In this document: positions 22,301-31,906 of the stretch, piece after piece
Layout: each line of letters starts with the position of its first letter
How positions within the stretch are numbered: position 1 is the first letter of the stretch
Origin: Hymenoscyphus infarciens
Taxonomy: Eukaryota; Ascomycota; Leotiomycetes; Helotiales; Helotiaceae
Direction of reading: 5' to 3'
Length of the DNA stretch: 64,000 nt
Assembly (NCBI GenBank): GCA_001414345.1
Contig: LLCB01000080.1
Location: forward strand, 1-64,000
Translations under genes and position numbers: made by a program
The notes under the pieces: generated by a model
The model's input: the letters and a program-made list of their open reading frames with translations, nothing else
The model's database searches: none
What the model was told of the DNA's origin: nothing

Positions 22301-25300
22301 ATAAACCTCTATTTATCTTTACTAAAGACGTATTTATATAACTACTAAAATTTCCTCCTTTAAGGCTATTACTAGCTTATACTCTTATATTAATTATTTA
22401 AGAATTATAGAGTTATAGTATATAGTTCTTAAAAATAAGCTTAAAAAGAGTAAGCCTAAAAAGGCTTAAACCTTTTCTAGACGCCTAATAGACTATAAAA
22501 GAGATTATATTAAGCGGATCTAGACTACTAATAAGAAAATCGTTTAAGCTAATAATATTTATATCAACGAAATATAAGTCGACCTATAAGAGAAAGAACT
22601 AATACCTAAAGTCCCCGTCTCTAAGATTACTCTAGACTAATAACTTAATAAAGCGGATTCTAATTAATAACAAAGTAAGAACCTCGAAGCTAACCCTACT
22701 TTTAAAATTAAGAGAGCTGCTATAGATGCTACTAAAGCAGTTGTAAAGCTAATTAAGAAGTCTTATAAATATAAGTTATAGACTACTAATAGAATATACT
22801 AGTAGAAGATAAAAGATTAAAGACCTATACCTCTAGAAGGAAAAGGTTAAATAAAGAAACCACGAGTATACTTAAGACTAGGCTACTTACTATCTTTGCC
22901 TAAGCTTGAAAGCTCTAGATTTATAAAGCTATCTAATAATTTAGAAAACGACATTCTAGTACTTTGTTAAAATAAAGAAGTGACACCTCTGCCTACCTCA
23001 CTACTACCGAAGCCTATAATCGTCATATACTATAATCTAGCTATACTTACTACTATAAGAGTATTAAGGTCGTAAGCACGTTAAAAGTCACAATCCTCTA
23101 TAGACGACAATAGCTCTAATCTTAGTAGTTCAAAAACCTTACTAGATAACATAGTAGACTATATAGACGACTATAGCCTTTAACTAGGACTTCTATCTAA
23201 CCTACTACTATTTACTCTTATCTATTAACTAATTAACAAGACCTACTTCATAGCAGTACTACTAGCCTAAGCATAAAATAACGTCTTTAAGCTCTAAACC
23301 TATAAGTAAGCCTATATATATATTAAAGCCTAAAAGTAGACAGAAGCTGAAAATAAGAAGATCGATTCTATTAAGGAAAACAGCACCTAGGAGGAGGTTA
23401 AGAGACCTATAAACTAAAGAGTCCTTATAGATAGATAGGTTTATAAACTTAAGATAGGCGATAAAGATTAGGTTACCTGGTATAAAGCCTACTAGGTAGT
23501 CTACGGTTTTAAATAAGAAGAGAGTATTAACTTTAATAAAACCTTTACTACTATTATAAAGCTAATAAGCTATAAACTTATCTTTATAATTACTACTACT
23601 TTAAACTAGGAGATTGAATAGATAGATGTTAAAACTACCTTTTTATATAATAATATTGAAGAAGAAGTCTATATAAAACTTCTAAATAGTAAGAGAGATA
23701 GTACTAAAGTCTACAAACTTAAAAAAGCACTCTACAGATTAAAACAAGCTTCTAAAGTCTAGTATAATACTCTCTACGGCTTTCTAAAAATACTTGGCTT
23801 TAAACTACTTAATATAGATACTAAGGTCTTCTACTATAAAAATATTATTATTATAGCCTATATTAACGACCTTCTTATTACTAGTAGCTTAATGAAAGAA
23901 ATCGACAAAATTAAAGTAGTACTTAGTTAACGATTTAAGATATCTAATCTTAGACTAGTAGCCTTCTATCTTAGAATAATAGTAACTCGCGATAGAAGGT
24001 AATATACCCTTTAGCTAGGATAATACGCTTATATTAAAAAAATACTTTATAACTTCGATATACTTAAAGCTAAGATATATTATATACTAATAGAAGTAAA
24101 CAATTATCTTATAAGTGCTCTTAAAGACTACGAGGCGTCGAAGATCTTTAGACGTTAATATTAGTCCGTAATAGGCTTACTTATATATACTATGCTTAGT
24201 ACTCGACTAGACATTACCTACTCTATGTCTGTTATAAGTAGATTCTCGTCTAATCTAACTAATAAACACTAGACAGCGGTAAAACGAATTATACGTTATC
24301 TTAAGAGTATTATAAGCTACGACTTAGTGTTTTAAGGTAAGCTTAAGAGACTTATAAGCTATTTAGATACTAACTAGGCTAGATACTACGAAACTAGACA
24401 ATCTACTTTTAGATACCTCTTTAATATTAGTAGTAGCGCTATCTTATAGTTATCTAAAAGATAGGCCACGGTCTTACTATTCTTATATAAAGCAGAACTT
24501 AAAAGGGAGATAAATACTATAAACGAAGCTATTTAGCTACGACGACTCCTAGACTAGCTTATCCTAGAGACCGAACTAAGGGTTACTATAGTAATCCTCT
24601 ATAATAATTAAGAGGCTATAGTACTTGTAAAAAACCCTATCTACTATAACCGCACCAAGTATATCGCTACCTAAGACGCTAAGGTTAGAGAAGTATAAGC
24701 TAAAGAATATATAAATCTTATGTTTATTAGTACGAAAGAGTAAGTAGTAGATAGACTTATAAAACCTCTTCTTAGGAATGCTTTTAAGAAGTTCTAATTC
24801 TTAATAGATGTTGAGAAGAGGGGTGTCTAAAAGCTTAGTAGGGTATTACTATTACTCTATACTTACTTAAAAATACTATAGAGCTATATTTAATACTTTA
24901 AAGAAAATAAAGAAAGGTTATATAATATACTCTTTATACTTATACTATTATACTTTTAGATACTAAAGAATAGATCTAGTACTTAAAAAACGTTTTTTAT
25001 TATAGTTTTTAAAAGTTATACAACTCTATAGCACAAATTATAAGAGGAGATTATATTACTAAGACTAACGATTCGTATTACGTAGTCGGTTACCTAGCGC
25101 TCTAGCTACTATACTAACCACCTATATATACCTAATACTTAAAACATCTTATAATTAAACTCTCTCTATTATCTATAAATTATCTCTTTAGATACTTACT
25201 CTACTTAAAAAATGTCGAATACTAGAATCGCTCTAGACATAACTCTTAAAAAGTTAAAAGCTATCACTCTCTTAAAAGAACTCTTCTTTAACTTCGTAGA

Positions 25301-26195
25301 TATTAATACTTAATATCTAAAACTCCTATTACTTAGAAATCTAAAGACTAACTCTATTAGTTATAATATCTAGTATTATCTGTCTAAAATTAATAGTACC
25401 TATAATAGAGTATACTTACCCTACTAGATTATATAACACTCTATTACCTATTATATAAAGTAGGAAAAGATAAACTAGTAAGATAATATAAATAAGTACT
25501 ATCTCTTATTTAAATACTTCTTATATATCTTCGGCCTAGACTAAATCAAGTCCTGAGATATAATTATTACACTTATAGTTACTTAGACAGAAACCTAGGT
25601 TAAAATAAACCAGTTATAATACCTTACTATACTATAGTATACCTAGGTTATAGTTATTGAACGAAAACTTCTTATAGGTCTACAACTCCTTATTCTAGAT
25701 ACTAACGCTGAAGTCGAGTATTAAGATACTAACATCGTCCCTTTTATAAGTCTACTTAGTATATAAAGAAAATTCATCGACTATCTACGAAAGAATAGAA
25801 GTATAAGAAACCTTAATATTTAGATTAGCGAGGGAGGTAATACTAGCCTAGTTAGAAGATGTCTAGCTATCTCGAGTTACTTTATTTAAGACCTTGCTAG
25901 TAACTAGGACTATCTTGAATAGTAGCTTTAGAGTCTTAGTTACTTTAAAGCTACTAGTTTTAAATAGGTTACTCTTAGTACTCGAATCAACTCTTACGAC
26001 TATACTCTCTTTATTAGAGTACTAATAAATAAAGTTATTAATCTCTATCTTTAGAAGCTCTTAAAAGGAAGAAAACCTATTCTAGTAGACCTAGCCTAGG
26101 ACGACTCTGAGAGTGAATAGGCCCTTGACGACTACTCTAGGTATAAGAGTGTTAATTTAGATAATATCAAAGATAAGGATATAGAACCTATAAGA

Positions 26196-26321
26196 GTAGT
26201 AGAAGCTATAGAAGTAGTAGAATCTATAGAAGTAGTAGAACCTATAAGAGTAGTAGAATCTGTAGGAGTAGTAGAACCTATAAGAGTAGTAGAACCTGTA
26301 GAAGATATATCACTACCTACT
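26196..26321 (+). repeat. 18-bp tandem repeat inside the copia 3' region
   Basis: Seven imperfect copies of an 18-bp unit (GTAGTAGAACCTATAAGA type) read VVEPIR/VVESIE on the + strand. In-frame conservation suggests it was coding before RIP. Confidence 0.8.
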
Positions 26322-26967
26322 ATATAAAGTCTTAAAATTAAGCTGTCTTTAAAACGCTATCGTCTTAATACTCTACTGCCCCTACTATACTAGGTATCTA
26401 CTATACCCTCTAAAGAAGCCTTTCAGATACTACTCTAACTCTTACCAACGAGGCCTACTAACATCGTATATACTAAGTATAAAGGACTCTTAATTAAACG
26501 TTTTACTAGTATATAAAGGCGTATTAAAACTAATAGTATTAAGTATCTACTTAGTATTAATTAATCGATTAAAGTTAAAGTTAAGCCTAGTACTAATACG
26601 CCTAAAGAACGAGATAAGGACGTAAAACGTAAGCGACTTCTCATATATTTAAGAGAGTATGTTAAGAATCGACTAGACTAGTTAATAGATTTCTACTATA
26701 TTCTAGATAACTACGACTATATAAATAACATAAGTATAAGAGGAGATACCACACTAGGTAACTTAACTATAAGAGGCGTCTTAGTATATACTATAGATAT
26801 AGAAGAAGAAGATAAAGTTAATACCTTAAATTAACTTCTTAAAGGACTCTAATTAGTCTTCTCGCTTATATATTCTTCTCTAGCTTTTTATCCTTTAAAG
26901 GTTTTAGCTAAAGGTTTATTAAAGTATATTAGTATTATAATCTAGGAGTGTTTAGATCGAGTAGGAG

Positions 26968-27098
26968 TGTTAAATATCCGTACCTGTTATGTAATATAGG
27001 TCTTCCTAAACCCTCTTATATATAAGTAGAGAGTAATTCCCCTCTGGAATTGCTCAAGTAATATAAAAAATATCGAACCTCATACTATCCTTTTAACA
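26968..27098 (+). repeat. 3' LTR of the copia element
   Basis: 131 bp, from TGTTAAATATCC to TTTTAACA. It is preceded by the purine-rich GAGTAGGAG (26959-26967), the likely polypurine tract. Its inner (left) half carries the RIP-type changes; the outer half is intact. Confidence 0.95.
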
Positions 27099-28416
27099 CC
27101 GGCATCACCCTAGATTGTAGACTATTTCCACGAAAGAAATCCAGAATACATCACGCTCTTGGTCTCGGCATGGGAAATTGGAGAAGTCCCTGGCCCCTTG
27201 ATCATTGCACCGCTGTCGGAGCTATACGGAAGATCGACGATTTATCTCTCAACAAGCATTCTCTTCGCTCTGTTCTCCGTGGGTGGTGCTTTGAGCACCA
27301 GTGCAAACATGGTCCTTGTCTTTCGAGTTCTCACTGGTCTTGCCGTTGCAAGTTCGTCACTCAATCCCGCAATTATCGGCGACCTCTTCATTCAAGAAGA
27401 ACGAGGGGGTGCAATGGCAGTCATGACTTTCACCTCTCTTATCGGCGTTGTTCTGGGTCCCGTGGTTGGTGGATACAGCTCGGCAAGATTGGGATGGAGA
27501 TGGACCTTTTGGATTGTTGCTATTGCCAGTGGGGCTTGCACACTAGGTCTTGCAATATTCCTCAAGGAAACCTACAAGTCCACAATTCTTGAGAAAAAGA
27601 CAAAGGCTCTTCGAAAAACGACGGGGAATCAGACTCTAGTGTCCAAATATCGCCAGGACACCTCGAAAACCGGCTCATTCATGCAAGCGATAATCAGGCC
27701 CATCAAAATGTTTGCTTTGTCGCCGGCCTTGCTCGCTATCTCACTCTATACTGCGGTCCTATATGGAACTCTTTATACGTTATTGACAACACTCACAACT
27801 ATGCTTGAAGAGCAGTATCACTTTTCTACGGAATCAGCTGGTCTTTCTTTTATCGGAGTGGGTAAGTTTTCTCTTTCCGGTCACCATTGTAGCTCAGTCA
27901 CAGATTTAAGAATTTCTAGGAATCGGTATGGTAATGGGTACATATCTCTGCAAGAGGATGCTCGACAGCTACATGAAAGCACGAGCAGCAAAAACAGGAT
28001 TGAAAAACAGAGCAGAGGACCGCTTACCACTAGTCATGCTAGGGGGTCTCATAATGCCAGCGGGATTGTTTTTGTACGGCTGGACATCAAACTTTCATGT
28101 CTTCTGGCTTGCCCCACTTTTTGGTAGCGGTATGATTGGGTTCGCATTGATCGCGGCGAGTGTTTCTAGCTTTACTTACGTTGTTGACATCTTCGGGTCT
28201 TATGCAGCATCCGGGGTAGCTGCTCTGGTTGTGACCAGAAATATATCTGGTGCGGTCTTCCCCTTGGTTGGTCCTCCTCTATACAAGCGACTGGGATATG
28301 GGTGGGGTAGTGCGGTGTTGGCGTTTGTCAGTATTGCTCTGTTGCCCCTTCCTGTTTTGCTTTTCCTTTACGGTCAGAGAATGCGGAGGGGGGATAGATT
28401 CTCAGCAGAGAGCTGA

Positions 28417-28930
28417 ATTGAAGAAATTAGATTTCAAATTTAGTGTTACAGTATAACTTAACAACAATCACAATACACTCCAACTGTCAGGTGCTTGCAA
28501 TTTTGGATTCTACATATTCTTATCCTCGAACTTGCCAGGTTGAGGGCGAAGATGGTTCATTCAAACCCCCTCACTGGAGGTACTTTCCTCTTTTCTTTCT
28601 ACTCTCTCCTCAAATAATTAATTTTTCATTATCATTGAAACGCGCCAAATATTAGATTCACGACCTTTCAAGTATTTTTGATAGGAATACAGTTTCCAGG
28701 ATCCAGATGACCTCTGCGTTAATGTTTACACGAAACCAGAACAGGGGTCGCGTGCCCAATCATAGCATTTCATGCAAGCCGATCCGCTTCCGGTATGCAG
28801 TGCAACAAGCCGCTGCAACTAAGATTGAGTGAGGCCTCTCCGTTTGCACGAGGCTAGGGGAAGATCGAAGCGTTTATCAAAGCTTTCATCGCAGTTTCAA
28901 TTGAGATTCTAAGGATCAACTTGCTTAAAT
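28417..28930. other. Intergenic
   Basis: 3' flank of the MFS remnant and promoter of the deaminase gene. No gene recognised. Confidence 0.5.
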
Positions 28931-31470
28931 ATGGTCGCTCCACGAAGAAGATCAACATACCCAGCTGCAGGGGTTGGTAGAAGTAAAGCGACAGTTTCGC
29001 AGCCACTCGTTCCCTCGCCAAGTGGAATCTGGACAACAGACTCATCACGAAACTTCTATGAGAGGGCCAAGGAGTTAGATGGTAAACTCAGGGGAAGACT
29101 TCCACAGGAACCAGTAGACTATCGAGAAATTCCAAGGAGTACAGATTCGTCCAATTACACACTATCATATGAAGAGGAACTCCACCTGGCGGACCATTTT
29201 GCTTTTCTTTCCGCCCAAGGCCAAAAGAAGCAGGACAGTGTTTCGGCAACTGTACTGGAAGAACAACGTGACAAACCTGGCTTGATTCTTAGGCTTGCCT
29301 CTAATCAGACCCCGGTACCTGGCGTCGTTGCGGGTCTGAAGGGCATCATAAACCTCATCCAAGAGCATGCAAATCTAGGTAAAGTTACTTCGATCTTTTT
29401 GAATATCTCTAATTACATTTATTAGGGAAAAACAGAGAGTTGTTCGAAGGGCGGCTCCTCCATGCGATAGTTGCTTTTAGCCGAAGCTGTATATACAGAC
29501 GCTTGAAATGTGTTCGGTCCAAACGCTCTTCTCGTGAGAAACCATTACATATCAGAATCAGCGACATACTTGCAGAACTTTTTGTCCCACCGCTGGGAAA
29601 TACACCCGGGCTTGCGATACTCCGGGAGGATTTGGTTTCTCTCACTTCCACGCTCAAAGAAATTGATGATACCCCAGAAGAAAAACAGCTCGACAGGTTG
29701 AAAGAAATCGTGCTGCAGTGCCAAAATATCTCGAACGACGATAGCTCAAACTCCTTCGAAAAGAGACTCAAAAGCCTTGGTGCTTCACAGAAGATATACC
29801 AGAGCGCCGAAGTTCGACAAATCGACAAGCTCGGCAAATACTGGCAGATGTGCCTTGATTTCAGTCGGCGTAGTCGTCAACCAAGAACTCGACCAATATT
29901 TACGAATTTCCAGCTTGATGTCTTGGAGGCTCCGCCCCCAAGGCGACCTCATGGTTTGGAAGAAGAGGGAGACAAGTGTAAAGTGCATGGCGAAGTGCAA
30001 TTAGTGTTATTTTATGAGAGAAACCATGCAATTAGATATCCACCGAGGGCAATCGGATCAAGCAAGTCAGCCTGCTTTCTCTGCGACCAGTTTGTGCAGC
30101 TCCATGGAAAATTTGGTATCTCACACTCACACATGAGTTTCTATCCCAAATGGACGGTTCCCGATTCCACGTGGATGGATCCCAAACGGCAAATGTTTTT
30201 CCGGGGTCTCGTGAGAGATTTGAGTGCTAAGTTGAAGAAATTGGCAGAGGATAGAAATTTTCCCCCGAATCATTGGGGGGAGAGTAGAGCAAACGTGGGG
30301 GAGACGGGAGTGGAATCCAGCATTGCTTCATCTGTTATCAGCGTGGAGGCTGCTCCTTCGACACGGCCTTTCGGTATCAAAAGACATAGTAGTTCGTCCT
30401 CCACAAGCACTATTCGTCCCAGCAAGCCACCAGAAGACTTAGAAACGTCCTCGGCCGGAACCATAACGCCAACGCAAAATTCTCCCATCCAACAGCCCAG
30501 TCTTACTGGCAAGCGAATTGGAGAAAGGGCAGAACGAAGAATGGAGCTTGAAGAGTCGAACTATCTACCAAACATCACGATACCGAAGCCAAATCATAGG
30601 TCTCTTTATTCAAGCGCGTCTGGCAATAGAAAAGCAGAGGAACCAGGAATGAAACCGCTGTTCGCAATATCGACGCGAGCTGTTCCAGAGCAACAATACA
30701 AACTTGCTAGCGAGCTTGATGGTGAAGAAAGGAAGGAAGAGGAGGAAGAAGTCGAAGAGGAAGAGGATCCGAAAGCAGAGCCTGGAAAGGCGATGCCAGA
30801 GCCAAGCACCATGATACCAAGGCAAAATTCTGCGATACTACATGCACTTACTCCTAAAAAAGAAGAAGACCCCAGTAGAGAACCCGGAGAGGCGAGGTCC
30901 ATAAGATCCACATCACCAGTACAGGAAACCAGGCAAGATTCAAAGACAGAGCCTGAACAGAATGTTCCATCACCTATGCCAACTATCATACCCCCGGCTT
31001 ATCTTACTCTCCCGAGACGACAAACAAAGAAACACCACAAATACCGCGACCTCCCCCTCTCATTCCCCATCCTCCCGGCAACAAAATCCTTCACTCTCTC
31101 CAACTCCAACAAACCAGCAGGCCACAAAAAAGTAAGATACACCTTTGACCTCGAAGCTGTCTCCCACGGAAAAATAGAGATCTTTGAGTCCAGACACAGA
31201 GGAAGCGAGACTCGCATAAACACAAAGAAAATGAGAGGCGGTGACGAAGTAGATGTGCGGCCCAATAAAGGAGAGGAGAAAGTAGCATTCGATATGTGTT
31301 TCGGGAGGAGAAATTCGGAGAGGGTAGGTGTTGTGATTACGTGGCATGAAGGTGTTCATCCGAAAGAGAAAAGAGAAGATAATTTATGGACGCGCCTTCC
31401 TCCCTCGCTCTCGTCATGGTGGCATGGTGGGACAAAGCCGAGGGAGGGAAGAGGGAAGGAGCGACCTTGA
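28931..31470 (+). CDS. OTT_1508-like nucleic-acid deaminase family protein
   Basis: Exon 1 28931-29378 and exon 2 29426-31470, GT-AG intron of 47 bp; 830 aa. The deaminase core is at about residues 336-380. It has the zinc-binding/catalytic CKVHGEVQLVLFYE (H-x-E) and then SSKSACFLCDQFVQLHGKF (C-x-x-C), followed by SHSHMSFYPKWTVP. This is the arrangement of the fungal OTT_1508-like branch of the deaminase superfamily. The branch is expanded in ascomycetes, and its substrate is unproven. The N-terminal part is helical without a recognised domain. Residues about 440-700 are low-complexity, rich in E/K/P/S (EEEEEVEEEEDPKAEPG). The C-terminal end KKVRYTFDLEAV...DNLWTRLPPSLSSW is better conserved in appearance. 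Probably an intact single-copy gene. Confidence 0.75.
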
Positions 31471-31834
31471 GTTTTGTCTCCTGGGGTGTTTGGGTTGAGG
31501 GTGAGGGCAGGAACGATCCCTCACTCCAGCAAATTTAACTTGGAAGAACTTCCCAAACCCGTGTCCTCGTTCTTTTAGCTTCATCTTCATATGACCCAAA
31601 AATGTCATTAAAGTTGCACAACATAAAATCCATGCACTAAAAAACTCCTCATCTCTCCCACCTTGGGTTCCAGGTTATGACTCACATCCCAAATCACATG
31701 ACACACCCTCCACACCTCAGAATCCTCCACCCACAAGAATAATTCAAAAAGCCCGCTTTCATAAATGCCAATAAGCAAAACCTCCTCAACAAATCACAAG
31801 CCTTTGTTCAGAATCGCCAGATTCCAATAAATCA
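31471..31834. other. Intergenic upstream of tRNA gene
   Basis: No ORF. Terminator of the deaminase gene and 5' flank of the tRNA gene. Confidence 0.5.
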
Positions 31835-31906
31835 AGCAATGTGGCGCAGCGGAAGCGCGCCGGGCTCATAACCCGGAGGTCCCTGGATCGAAACCAGGCA
31901 TTGCTA
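31835..31906 (+). tRNA. Initiator tRNA-Met (CAT)
   Basis: The cloverleaf folds fully: acceptor AGCAATG/CATTGCT, D arm GCGC-AGCGGAA-GCGC, anticodon arm CCGGG-CTCATAA-CCCGG with anticodon CAT, variable AGGTC, T arm CCTGG-ATCGAAA-CCAGG, discriminator A. There is no intron. Three features mark it as the eukaryotic initiator and not the elongator: the A1-U72 pair, three G-C pairs above the anticodon loop, and the A-containing T loop ATCGAAA in place of TTCRANY. A CTTTTTG run at about 31921 can serve as Pol III terminator. Confidence 0.97.

Larger units (their letters stand above)
19175..27098 (+). mobile_element. Complete RIP-mutated Ty1/copia LTR retrotransposon
   Basis: 7,924 bp with 131-bp LTRs beginning TGTT and ending AACA (ATA in the 5' copy), flanked by a perfect 5-bp duplication CCGGC (19170-19174 and 27099-27103). 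Order on the + strand shows copia type. A decayed zinc-knuckle region lies near 20865-20935 (YCRKIYHLEAN-like). Integrase follows near 21900-22250 (HIDVIRPLKP, then a YSNNKSKYIS block). Reverse transcriptase is near 23620-23930 (ALYRLKQASKV.Y, then YINDLLITSS as the Y.DD box). RNase H is near 24350-24560 (YLDTN.ARYYETRQSTFRYLF, given in part). All frames are broken by many TAG/TAA from CpA-to-TpA changes, so it is not autonomous. About 2.1 kb of further decayed coding-like sequence lies between RNase H and the 3' LTR. Confidence 0.93.
18869..28416 (+). pseudogene. DHA1-type MFS multidrug transporter, split by a copia element
   Basis: The left part is exon 18869-19092 (ATG at 18869; MDPEEEEKASHPI), a GT-AG intron 19093-19144, and 19145-19174 encoding NLATIICAPA. 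The reading then jumps the retrotransposon (19175-27098 plus the duplicated CCGGC) and resumes at 27104. A TAG at 27111-27113 interrupts the frame only 13 bp past the element. Beyond it the frame is open to 27861 (SAWEIGEVPGPLIIAPLSEL, LTGLAVASSS, GGYSSARLGWRW), with an intron at 27862-27919 and a last exon 27920-28416 ending RRGDRFSAES. Landmarks are those of 12-TM DHA1 drug/H+ antiporters, as used for toxin or drug export in secondary-metabolite clusters. The coding parts are otherwise undamaged, so loss looks recent. No full-length product is possible from this allele. Confidence 0.85.

Noticed and set aside
19175..27098. Treating the retrotransposon as a retained giant intron of the MFS gene
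   Set aside because: The element lies within coding sequence flanked by its own target duplication. Fungal introns of 8 kb are not expected, and a TAG follows in the frame.
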